A stretch of 32,534 nucleotides of DNA from Gp6-AA40 sp046765795 (GTDB taxonomy: Bacteria > Acidobacteriota > Vicinamibacteria > Vicinamibacterales > UBA2999). The position numbers were made by a program, and so were the translations under genes. Positions 16,946 through 24,411 of the stretch are shown here, piece by piece. The notes beneath the pieces were generated by a model. It was given only the letters and a program-made list of their open reading frames with translations. It made no database searches and was not told the DNA's origin. The stretch is taken from positions 1-32,534 of the forward strand of contig JBKPRH010000473.1 of assembly GCA_046765795.1 (NCBI GenBank), written 5' to 3'. The stretch's first letter is position 1; each line of letters begins with the position of its first letter.

Positions 16946-18411
16946 AGACGAAGGCCATTGGGGCGACAGTCGTCGCAGTGATTCTGGTTGCCGGTGCGTG
17001 GGCGTTCCTGCGCCAGCGGGAGTCGAATGCAGTCGCGCGAATTCCACCTCCGCCCGCCACACAGTCGAAGGCTATCGCCACGCATCTGAGCGGAAAGTTC
17101 GACGCGGCTCGAGCGCAGCCGACGTCACCTGATGCCGTCGGCGCCCTGTGTGTCGCGTATCACGCCGACATGTTCTTCGACGAAGCCGACCGCTGCTACG
17201 CCTTGGTCAGCGAGCTGGACTCGTCGCAGTGGCGCTGGCGTTACTATCGCGCGCTGATTCAAGCCGAGCGGGGTGGTGGTGAGCCACTCGTCGAGAATCT
17301 CCGCCGCGTCGTGAATCAGGCAGCAGATTTTGGTCCGGCGTCGCAGCGTCTCGGTGATGCGCTCTTCAAGGCCGGGAAGTACGACGAGGCGCGGGAGGCG
17401 TGGGAACGTGCGAGCGCCGCCGGCGCGTCCGATACGAATCAGCCCTCACTTGCCCTGAGCGAGCGAAGCGAGTCGAATGGGCCTCGTCACATCACCGAAG
17501 TGCCGCTCGCTGCGTATGCAAACGTCGGACTGGCGAGGATCGCGCTCGCGCAGGGCGAGACGATGAAGGCACGCGAGATTCTCGAGCGCGTGGCCACCGA
17601 CGCGCCGCAGTTCAGCTCGTCGCTGCGGCTGCTCGCCGACGTCTATCGATCGCTCGACAGACAGGCCGATGCTGACCGTCTTGTCTACCGCGCCAACCGC
17701 CTCCAGCCATTCGCGCCGTATCTCGATCCGATGGTCGACGATCTCGCACGCGAATCACGCAACAGCACGCTGCTGCTGCGCGTCTCCTCCGAAGCGAATC
17801 TGGCCATTAACGCCGAGTGGGCCGAATACCTGACGCGTCGCGCGCTCGAGTTCGATCCCGAGAACCCTGAGACTGTCGTCAAGCTCGGTCGCGTGCTGCG
17901 CACCATCGGACGTAACGACGAAGCGCTGGGATTCTTTCAGCGCTATCACCAGATGGTGCCGGGGGACTTCCTCGGGCTGGCCCACATCGGCAGCTGCTTG
18001 AGCGCGATGGGCCGTTATCAGGAGGCCGAGTCGTATCTGCGGCGCGCGGTCGCGGGGATTGACGATCCGCAGACGCACTACAACCTCGGACTGTTGCTGT
18101 CGATCACCAACCGGCCCACCGAGGCCATCGCGGAATATGAGAAGGCGCTGGCGCGCGATCCGATGCACGCCGATGCGCGGCTGAACATGGCAACCGCGCT
18201 GGCGCGGCAGGGGAAGACGGAGCAGGCGTCGCGCGAGCTCACGCGACTCGTCGAGCAAGATCCGGACAACGCGGTGGCCCGCACCAATCTCGGCGTCGTT
18301 CTTCTTCAGTTGGGGAAGATCGAGCAGGCTCGCGTTCAGCTCGAGGCCGCTCTTCGCGCCGACCCGAACCTCGAGCCGGCGCGACAAGCGTTGGAATCGA
18401 TTACGAGGTAG
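16942..18411 (+). CDS. Membrane-anchored TPR protein (TPR3)
   Basis: This 489-residue protein starts at the ATGA overlap with CRTAC1-2. Its N-terminus (KAIGATVVAVILVAGAWAFL) is a single hydrophobic segment with no clear cleavage site, so it is probably an inner-membrane anchor with the rest in the periplasm. The TPR units are clear, especially near the C-terminus: TEAIAEYEKALARDPMHADA, ARLNMATALARQGKTEQA and ARTNLGVVLLQLGKIEQA. It does not carry the N-terminal motif of TPR1, TPR2 and TPR4 and represents a different TPR subtype. Residues SLALSERSESNGPRH (DNA 17446-17490) derive from a short repeat inserted in frame between TPR blocks. The TAG stop (18409-18411) abuts a palindromic repeat. It probably assembles with TPR2 and CRTAC1-2. 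Confidence 0.87.
   Translation: MKTKAIGATVVAVILVAGAWAFLRQRESNAVARIPPPPATQSKAIATHLSGKFDAARAQPTSPDAVGALCVAYHADMFFDEADRCYALVSELDSSQWRWRYYRALIQAERGGGEPLVENLRRVVNQAADFGPASQRLGDALFKAGKYDEAREAWERASAAGASDTNQPSLALSERSESNGPRHITEVPLAAYANVGLARIALAQGETMKAREILERVATDAPQFSSSLRLLADVYRSLDRQADADRLVYRANRLQPFAPYLDPMVDDLARESRNSTLLLRVSSEANLAINAEWAEYLTRRALEFDPENPETVVKLGRVLRTIGRNDEALGFFQRYHQMVPGDFLGLAHIGSCLSAMGRYQEAESYLRRAVAGIDDPQTHYNLGLLLSITNRPTEAIAEYEKALARDPMHADARLNMATALARQGKTEQASRELTRLVEQDPDNAVARTNLGVVLLQLGKIEQARVQLEAALRADPNLEPARQALESITR
17452..17482. repeat. Short repeat encoding LALSERSESNG inside TPR3
   Basis: The stretch begins GCCC and ends GGGC, with the core GAGCGAGCGAAGCGAGTCGA between. I recall this type of core as a dispersed repeat in several high-GC genomes, where it often reads as 'LALSERSES' in predicted proteins. 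It lies in a linker position of TPR3 and keeps the frame. Only one copy is present in this window, so repetitiveness here rests on recalled knowledge. Confidence 0.5.
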
Positions 18412-18433
18412 TCCGGCTAAAGCCGGACACTAC
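18408..18433. repeat. Palindromic repeat between convergent genes
   Basis: GTCCGGCT (18411-18418) and AGCCGGAC (18421-18428) form an 8-bp stem with a 2-nt AA spacer, flanked by GTA and ACTAC. It fills the whole 24-bp gap between TPR3 and the opposing Gly-rich protein gene, and its first bases form the TPR3 stop codon. No T-run follows on either strand. Confidence 0.7.
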
Positions 18434-18435
18434 AT

Positions 18436-19311
18436 CTACGGAACGATGTTGCTGGTGCGATCGACCTTCGTCTGATCTCCGACCATCAGCTCGCTCGCAT
18501 AGTTCGCCTGCTGGCAGACGTACTCGAAGAGCTCCTGTCCGTTCTCGCGGCGCAGGTTGAACGTCGTCGTCCATGGAGCGGTGTAAGCGCCGGGATCGTC
18601 AACCGTCACCTCGTATTTCACCTGGGCCTGGTTCGTGCGCGTGAACTTCTCGAGCGTGTGCAGCGCTTCGGTGTGCGGCAGGCCGCGGCGATCGAGCCAG
18701 AACGCTTCGTTGTAACCGATCGTGTCCACGTTCAGCGTGTCGCCATCCCACCAGCCAATCGAGTGGCCATAGAAGCTCGGCGTCAGGTCGCGCGGATGCG
18801 CGCGTCCGTCCATGTAGACGGTCCGATACGTGTGCGGTCCGCCGACGTCGAAGATGTAGACGCGCTCGAGTTCGGGGAGGTCAACGAACTCGACCCCATA
18901 AGGAGTGAGGAACTGCCGCGCGACACCGGACGGCTTGCACCGCGTGTGTGGCTCGAGTTCGTTTTTCTGACGGTCGTCATAGACCGCCTTGGCCCACGGC
19001 TGAAACGGCACCTTCGCCGCCGCCAGAATCGGATCGAGGATGCCGAAGACGGGCAGCCACAAGCCGGTGTCTTTCGGATTTTCACCGCCCAGGATGGCGC
19101 GACCATTCGCGTCACGCGGGGCGGGCTTCGGAGGAGGACCGGCCTGACGGCCGCCTTGGGCTCCGGCGCCGCCACCTTGACCGCCGGCGCGGCCACCACC
19201 GCCGCCTCGGCCACCGCCGCCTCCGCCCTGCGCGAAGACCGGCGATGCAGTGAGAACCACCAGAGAAAGGAGTGCTGAAACGCGTACGACCCTATGTATG
19301 AAGGCTTTCAT
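18436..19311 (-). CDS. Secreted Gly-rich-linker protein of a conserved, unnamed family
   Basis: This 291-residue protein has a signal peptide (MKAFIHRVVRVSALLSLVVL...SPVFAQ), then about 30 residues almost entirely of Gly, Arg, Ala and Gln, then a conserved domain. That domain carries blocks I recognise from a widespread secreted hypothetical family of Acidobacteriota and Proteobacteria: HTRCKPSGVARQFLTPYGVEF, YIFDVGGPHTYRTVYMDGR, YGHSIGWWDGDTLNVDTIGYNE, WLDRRGLPHTEALH, YEVTVDDPGAYTAPW and ELFEYVCQQANY. Two cysteines remain in the mature protein. No catalytic mechanism is known to me. It converges with TPR3 over a 24-bp gap and is divergent from TBDT2, with 170 bp between the start codons. The Shine-Dalgarno is weak. 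TATAAA at 19325-19320 on this strand sits so close to the start that the transcript might have almost no leader. Confidence 0.85.
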   Translation of the reverse strand: MKAFIHRVVRVSALLSLVVLTASPVFAQGGGGGGRGGGGGRAGGQGGGAGAQGGRQAGPPPKPAPRDANGRAILGGENPKDTGLWLPVFGILDPILAAAKVPFQPWAKAVYDDRQKNELEPHTRCKPSGVARQFLTPYGVEFVDLPELERVYIFDVGGPHTYRTVYMDGRAHPRDLTPSFYGHSIGWWDGDTLNVDTIGYNEAFWLDRRGLPHTEALHTLEKFTRTNQAQVKYEVTVDDPGAYTAPWTTTFNLRRENGQELFEYVCQQANYASELMVGDQTKVDRTSNIVP

Positions 19312-19333
19312 ACCATCAATTTATATCGAAATC

Positions 19334-19362
19334 TTGACAGCTACTAATACAAAGCGTATACA
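19334..19362 (+). promoter_or_regulatory. Sigma70-type promoter of TBDT2
   Basis: TTGACA (19334-19339), a 17-nt spacer and TATACA (19357-19362) make a near-consensus promoter about 120 bp before the TBDT2 start. The last bases of the spacer are GCG, as in the other three TBDT promoters. Confidence 0.72.
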
Positions 19363-19380
19363 CGTTCCGGCCTGAGAACG

Positions 19381-19401
19381 CACTTTCGCATAGCGAAAGT
19401 G
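19381..19401 (+). promoter_or_regulatory. Conserved leader hairpin of TBDT2
   Basis: A 9-bp perfect stem (19381-19389 with 19393-19401) closes an ATA loop. Its core TTCGCATAGCGAA (19385-19397) is identical to the hairpin cores before TBDT3 and TBDT4 and lies 22 nt past the -10, inside the expected transcript. Confidence 0.75.
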
Positions 19402-19481
19402 TCTCTCGGCTTCGTCCATCCGGACTCTGAGGTTCCGTATGGCGCGGCGTCACAACGGCGGGGCACATATTGGGAGGCAGC

Positions 19482-22400
19482 ATGCAAGGTGTGTTGAGGA
19501 CCCTGGGCCTGGTTGCCCTGGTCCTCTTGGTACCGGCAGCATTACACGCACAACAGGCCACGATCTCCGGCACCGTCAAGGACGCGTCCGGCGCCGTGTT
19601 ACCTGGCGTCTCAGTCGAGGCCGCAAGTCCGGCGCTCACTGAAAAAGTTCGGTCGGTGGTTACCGACGGAACCGGGCAGTACCGCATCGTTTCCCTCCCG
19701 CCGGGCACGTATTCGGTGACAGTGAGCCTGCAGGGATTCAATACCGTCAAGCGCGAGGGCATCCAGTTGTCGGGCACCCTCACCGCGACGATCGACGTTG
19801 ACCTCCGCGTCGGATCACTCGAAGAGACGGTGACCGTTCTTGGCGAGTCGCCCATCGTCGACGTGCAGAGCGCCCGTCGTCAGCAGGTCATCGACGGAGA
19901 TGTCCTTCAACAGATTCCAACCTCGCGGTCGTACAACAACGTGCTCCAGTTGGTCCCCGGCGTCGTCGCTGGTGACGGGCAGGTGCAGTTGCGGCCGGCG
20001 ATGTTGTTGTTCACGGCACATGGCGGCAACGCCGAAGACGGCCGCCTGACGGTGGACGGCATCAACACCGGTGCGTCGCGCGGTGGCGCGGGCGTCTCGG
20101 GTTACATCCCCGACATGCAGAACACCGCCGAGATCACCTTCACGATCTCAGGCAACCTCGGTGAAGCGGAGACGGGCGGCCCGTCGATGACGGTCGTGCC
20201 GAAGTCAGGTGGCAACACGCTGAACGGCTCGTTCTTCATCTCCGGTCTGAACGACTCGATGCAGGGGTCCAACTTTGACTCGACGCAGTTGAGCGCGCTC
20301 GCTGCGCCGGCGAAGTCACTCCTGCTTCGCGATTACCAGGTGTCGGTCGGCGGACCGATCAAGAAGGACCGTGTCTGGTACTTCTTCAATCACCGCCGCG
20401 TGGACTTCGCTGATGCCCAGCCAGGCATCTTCGCCAACCGGTTCGCGGGCGACGCGACCAAGTTCGCCTACTCACCTGATTACTCACAGCAGGGCCGCAT
20501 TGACCAGAAGCGCAAGATCTTCGCGCTCCGTCTGACGATGCAGCTCACGCCGAAGAACAAGCTGTCGTTGTTCTGGGACGAGCAGCCGCAGTGCAGCGGC
20601 GCGGCGTGGCCGGGCACCGAAGACAACGGCTGCATGAGCAACAAAGACGGCTGGATCTACGGCGGCAGCCAGACCAACGGCTTCTTCGGTGCGGGCCCGA
20701 ACTCGCCGGAGACGGGTGACTACGCCTCGACGCACCAGAAGGTGCAGCAGGTGAAGTACACCGCGCCGACGACCAACAAGCTGCTCCTCGAGGCCGGCTT
20801 CGGTACGTATATCTCGCAGTGGGGATACTCGGAGCGGCCGGGCAACCCGACCAAGAATCTCGTGCGCGCGCAGGAGTCGCAGGCGCAGACGTTCGATCGC
20901 AACGGCGTGAGAGTCGTGGGTCCGTGCGACGGCTGTCTCACCATGGGCGGCAACCTGAAGTACCGGTCGTCGAACTGGCCGACCGGCTACATCTTTGCGC
21001 ACACCTGGAACGCGGCAGCGAGCTACGTGACTGGTGCGCACAACATGAAGTTCGGGTATCAGGGCGCCTTCCACAAGGACAATGACAACCTGTTCCCCAC
21101 CATCAGCAACACGCAGTTGATGATGCTCGGGTTCAACACCCCATGCGGGACGTTGCCGGCAGGCGCAGCCGGGACCACGCCATGTCCGAACGTCAACCCG
21201 ATCGCGAACCAAATCACCTTGCAATCGGGCGAGTTCACGCGAAAGGTGCGCACGCAGTACTACGCGTTCTACGCCCAGGAGCAGTGGACGAAGGATCGAC
21301 TCACGCTGCAGGGCGCATTGCGCTTCGACCACGCGTGGAGCAGTTTCCCCGAACAGCGCATCGGTCCATCGGTGACGATCCCGACAGCCATCGTCCTGCC
21401 GGCGCAACAGGGCATCAAGGGCTACAACGATCTCAGTCCGAGAATCGGTGTCGCCTACGACCTTTTTGGCAACGGCAAGACGTCGCTCAAGGGCAACGTC
21501 GGACGATATCTGCATCCGGCGTCGAATCAGGGTCGCTACATCAACGCCAACCCCTCGGAGTTGGTCTCGACGATTACCACTCGCCCGTGGACGGACAACA
21601 ACGGCAACTATCAGGTGGACTGCGACGTGCTGAACGGGCAGCCGCAGAGCCCGGCGACCACTGGTTCGATCGACACGTGCGGAGTGTTCAGCGACCTGAA
21701 CTTCGGACGAGCGAGACCGGGAACCAGGCTCGACGACTCAATCCTCAGCGGCTGGGGCGCGCGTCCATACGACTGGCAGTTCGGTGTCTCCGTCCAGCAG
21801 CAGATTCTGCCGAGAGTGTCGGTTGAGGCTGGCTATTACCGCCGGTGGTGGCCGATCTTCACGACCAACGACGTCACCGACAACATCAACACGACGGCAG
21901 CTGATTACGCGCAGTTCAGCGTCTACGCGCCGGCGGATTCGCGCTTGCCGAACGGCGGCGGATACGCGGTACCCGGTATCTACAACATCAACCTGGCCCC
22001 GTCGCTCATCGCCCCGAACAACGTGCAGAGTGCCGCGAACTCCTTCGGCAAGTACTCGCGGTACTGGGACGGGTTCGACGTCACGGCGCAGGCGCGTCTC
22101 CGGAACGGGCTCAATTTGCAGGGCGGCACGAGCACCGGACGCACGGTGCAGGACGCCTGTGAGTCGCGCGCGGTTGTCCCTGAGGGCCTCGCCGCCGGGA
22201 ACGGATCGCTGACCAATCCGTACTGCCGCACGGTGGAACCGATGTTGACGACGTTCAAGGGCGTCGCCAGCTACATCATCCCGAAGGTGGACGTGAACGT
22301 CGCCGGGACGTTCTCGAGCCGCCCGGGCGTTTCGCTCTCGGCCAACGTCACCTACACGAACGCCGACATGTTGAATCCGGCGCGCTCCACGCTTGGTCGC

Positions 22401-22664
22401 AACCTCAACGCCGCGGGCAACGTGACGGTCAATGTGCTCGAGCCGAATACGTTGTTCGGCGATCGCATCGACCAGCTCGATATCCGACTCGGTAAAATTT
22501 TGCGATTCGGACGGACGAGAACCAACCTGAACCTCGACATCGTCAACGCGTTCAACTCGAATGACAACCTCGCCTACAGCGCGACGTTCGGTCCCACATG
22601 GCCGGCGCCGACCAGCGTGCTGACCGCGCGGTTGTTCCGCTTGAGCGCACAGCTCGATTTCTAA
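19482..22664 (+). CDS. TonB-dependent receptor, Oar-like, with carboxypeptidase-regulatory domain (TBDT2)
   Basis: The chosen ATG (19482) has GGGAGG four bases upstream and gives 1060 residues; a TTG at 19470 lies ahead of the ribosome binding site and is rejected. Signal peptide MQGVLRTLGLVALVLLVPAALHAQ; carboxypeptidase-regulatory-like domain (about 26-108: ATISGTVKDASGAVLPGVSVE...SLPPGTYSVTVSLQGF); plug with LRVGSLEETVTVLGESPIVDV and a TVDGINTG loop; then the barrel, ending RLFRLSAQLDF as expected for outer-membrane insertion. IVNAFNSN matches the near-terminal family motif. It leads a run with TPR4 (46-bp gap) and CRTAC1-3 (overlap), so the three are probably one transcript. The ligand is unknown. 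Compared with TBDT1 it is about 120 residues shorter, mainly in barrel loops. Confidence 0.93.
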   Translation: MQGVLRTLGLVALVLLVPAALHAQQATISGTVKDASGAVLPGVSVEAASPALTEKVRSVVTDGTGQYRIVSLPPGTYSVTVSLQGFNTVKREGIQLSGTLTATIDVDLRVGSLEETVTVLGESPIVDVQSARRQQVIDGDVLQQIPTSRSYNNVLQLVPGVVAGDGQVQLRPAMLLFTAHGGNAEDGRLTVDGINTGASRGGAGVSGYIPDMQNTAEITFTISGNLGEAETGGPSMTVVPKSGGNTLNGSFFISGLNDSMQGSNFDSTQLSALAAPAKSLLLRDYQVSVGGPIKKDRVWYFFNHRRVDFADAQPGIFANRFAGDATKFAYSPDYSQQGRIDQKRKIFALRLTMQLTPKNKLSLFWDEQPQCSGAAWPGTEDNGCMSNKDGWIYGGSQTNGFFGAGPNSPETGDYASTHQKVQQVKYTAPTTNKLLLEAGFGTYISQWGYSERPGNPTKNLVRAQESQAQTFDRNGVRVVGPCDGCLTMGGNLKYRSSNWPTGYIFAHTWNAAASYVTGAHNMKFGYQGAFHKDNDNLFPTISNTQLMMLGFNTPCGTLPAGAAGTTPCPNVNPIANQITLQSGEFTRKVRTQYYAFYAQEQWTKDRLTLQGALRFDHAWSSFPEQRIGPSVTIPTAIVLPAQQGIKGYNDLSPRIGVAYDLFGNGKTSLKGNVGRYLHPASNQGRYINANPSELVSTITTRPWTDNNGNYQVDCDVLNGQPQSPATTGSIDTCGVFSDLNFGRARPGTRLDDSILSGWGARPYDWQFGVSVQQQILPRVSVEAGYYRRWWPIFTTNDVTDNINTTAADYAQFSVYAPADSRLPNGGGYAVPGIYNINLAPSLIAPNNVQSAANSFGKYSRYWDGFDVTAQARLRNGLNLQGGTSTGRTVQDACESRAVVPEGLAAGNGSLTNPYCRTVEPMLTTFKGVASYIIPKVDVNVAGTFSSRPGVSLSANVTYTNADMLNPARSTLGRNLNAAGNVTVNVLEPNTLFGDRIDQLDIRLGKILRFGRTRTNLNLDIVNAFNSNDNLAYSATFGPTWPAPTSVLTARLFRLSAQLDF

Positions 22665-22672
22665 TCATGTAA

Positions 22673-22764
22673 GGGCGACGCATGCGTCGCCCCTACGAAC
22701 GCCGGGTCCAATGAACGGGACCCGGCCTATGCGTAAAATCCAGGAGGGGCCGGCAACGGCCCCT
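22673..22764. repeat. Three palindromic repeats between TBDT2 and TPR4
   Basis: A 20-bp perfect palindrome (22673-22692, GGGCGACGCA and its complement), a 9-bp hairpin (GCCGGGTCC 22701-22709 with GGACCCGGC 22718-22726, followed by CTATG) and an 8-bp hairpin (AGGGGCCG 22745-22752 with CGGCCCCT 22757-22764, loop GCAA) follow each other. The second is the same family as the repeat in TPR2. ATG 22711 lies in its loop and ATG 22728-22730 region in its flank, so the annotated TPR4 N-terminus is repeat-derived. Confidence 0.8.
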
Positions 22765-24411
22765 CTATTTGTTTTGACCCGGCCCCATCTCCTTCGACTC
22801 GTTCTGGCCACGTCTATCTTCTGGCCGTCGCACGCCTACGCGCAGGCCAAAGACGCCTTTGTCCAAGGATTGACCCAACTGATCAATGCGGTTGATGGCA
22901 CGTTCGGCGACGAAGGTCCGGTCCTGCAAGCGGCCATGGAGGCGATGTCTCGCGGGCTCGCCGACTGGGACGCGCGTGTGGCGCAGGTCGAGTCGGGTTT
23001 TCGAGCCGATGTCGCATCGGCGCCGCCGCCGACTGCGGCACGTATGCGCGCCACGCTGGGCACGGTGTATCTCGAGCGCGGACGGTTCGATGACGCGCTC
23101 GCGCAGTTTTCGGCAGCCGCCGAACTGGATCCGTCGCTTGCTCCTGTTCACGTCCTCCGCGGATTGACGTACGAGCGGCTCAATCGTCCGGCCGATGCTG
23201 CCTCCGCCTTTCGTGCCGCGTGGAAGGCAAGTCCGGAGCAAGCCACCACGGCGTATCTCGTTCTTCGAAGCGATCCGTCGATGAGCGATGCACGCGAGGC
23301 GCTGTGGACGGCGGTCCGCCGTCGCGCCGAGGCGTCGAATGGCGCGCCCGAGGGATTTTCCGTCGCAGAACTCCTCGATGATGCGTCGGTGACGACGCCG
23401 CTTTTCGCGCCCGCTGCGTACGCGCCAGCGTTCGCGTTGATTCGTGATGGGAAGTACGACCAGGCAGTGGCGCGATTGAAGCAGGTGGTCGCCACCGATC
23501 CGTTGGTGACCGATCAGGCGCTCCAGTCCGAGGACGCGACGCAGGGCATCGCGGCGTTTCGCAAAGGGGATCTGCGGTCCGCAGCGGCGTCTCTGGAGGC
23601 GGCGGCGAAACGTTACCCACAATCAGCCGAAGTCCGTCGCATTCACGGCATGGTCCTGGCCGTGGCCAAGGCGCACGACCCGAGTCTCGCGTCGCTTCGC
23701 GAAGCCGCGCGGATGAACCCGCGCGACGAGCGTTCGCGGATCGCGATTGCCGACGTGTTCGTTGCGTCGGGGAAACCCGATGTGGCGCGTGAGAACCTGC
23801 GCCAAACCGTTCGCGAGCTTCCTGAGTCGGCAGAGGCGCAGTGGCAGCTTGGCCGGATCGAACAGGCACTCGGCGATGCGAGCGCGGTGAAATCCTTCGA
23901 GCGTGCGGCAACTCGGCCTGTCGTCGCTGGCCTGGCCAGGTTGTATGCGATCGTCGGCCAGGCGTATCACGCACAGTTCGATCTGGATGGGGCAGTCGCC
24001 GCCTATCGACAGCGCGTGGCGATCGCACCCAACGATCGCGCCGCGCACTTCGACCTCGCCGAGGTCTATCGTGCCCAGGACAAATTGGACCAGGCGCTCG
24101 TCGAGTATCTCGCCGCAGCGCTGATCGATCCGGCGAACGCGAACACCTTCGGCATGATCGGACAAGTCGAAGTCGCGGCCGGCCGCGACGAACAGGCGGT
24201 CGTCATGCTGCGTCGCGCCATCGCGCTGAACGAAGGATTGCTCGAGGCGCGTTACGCGCTCAGTCGCGCACTGCTTCGTCTCGGCCGCACCGAAGAATCA
24301 CAGCAGGAGCTCCGTGCCTACGAAGCCGCCCAGGCCAGGGCGATGGAGGAGCAGCGCCGTCAATTCCGCGATAACCAACAGAAGATCGACGAAGTGCTGA
24401 AGACCAAATGA
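22711..24411 (+). CDS. Secreted TPR protein, partner of CRTAC1 (TPR4)
   Basis: From ATG 22711 the protein has 566 residues, but the start is uncertain: the first ~25 residues are encoded by palindromic repeats, and ATG 22729 or TTG 22774 (MTRPHLLRLVLATSIFWPSHAYAQ, a cleaner signal peptide) are alternatives. The mature part opens with AFVQGLTQLINAVDGTFGDEGP, like TPR1, and has FAPAAYAPAFALIRDG, ATDPLVTDQALQSEDA, and a long row of TPR units (e.g. ARMRATLGTVYLERGRFDDA; DRAAHFDLAEVYRAQDKLDQ). The C-terminal ~35 residues are charged and helical (EEQRRQFRDNQQKIDEVLK), possibly a short coiled coil. Size and layout match TPR1. It follows TBDT2 after 46 bp and overlaps CRTAC1-3 (ATGA). It is probably a periplasmic scaffold in the same complex. 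Confidence 0.85.
   Translation: MNGTRPMRKIQEGPATAPLFVLTRPHLLRLVLATSIFWPSHAYAQAKDAFVQGLTQLINAVDGTFGDEGPVLQAAMEAMSRGLADWDARVAQVESGFRADVASAPPPTAARMRATLGTVYLERGRFDDALAQFSAAAELDPSLAPVHVLRGLTYERLNRPADAASAFRAAWKASPEQATTAYLVLRSDPSMSDAREALWTAVRRRAEASNGAPEGFSVAELLDDASVTTPLFAPAAYAPAFALIRDGKYDQAVARLKQVVATDPLVTDQALQSEDATQGIAAFRKGDLRSAAASLEAAAKRYPQSAEVRRIHGMVLAVAKAHDPSLASLREAARMNPRDERSRIAIADVFVASGKPDVARENLRQTVRELPESAEAQWQLGRIEQALGDASAVKSFERAATRPVVAGLARLYAIVGQAYHAQFDLDGAVAAYRQRVAIAPNDRAAHFDLAEVYRAQDKLDQALVEYLAAALIDPANANTFGMIGQVEVAAGRDEQAVVMLRRAIALNEGLLEARYALSRALLRLGRTEESQQELRAYEAAQARAMEEQRRQFRDNQQKIDEVLKTK

Noticed and set aside
18408..18433. Bidirectional intrinsic terminator between TPR3 and the Gly-rich protein
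   Set aside because: The stem is good, but neither strand has a T-run after it, and the sequence looks like the dispersed palindromic repeats.
19381..19401. Riboswitch in the TBDT leaders (for example cobalamin)
   Set aside because: The leaders are only about 60-110 nt with one small hairpin; no conserved riboswitch core such as a B12 box was seen.
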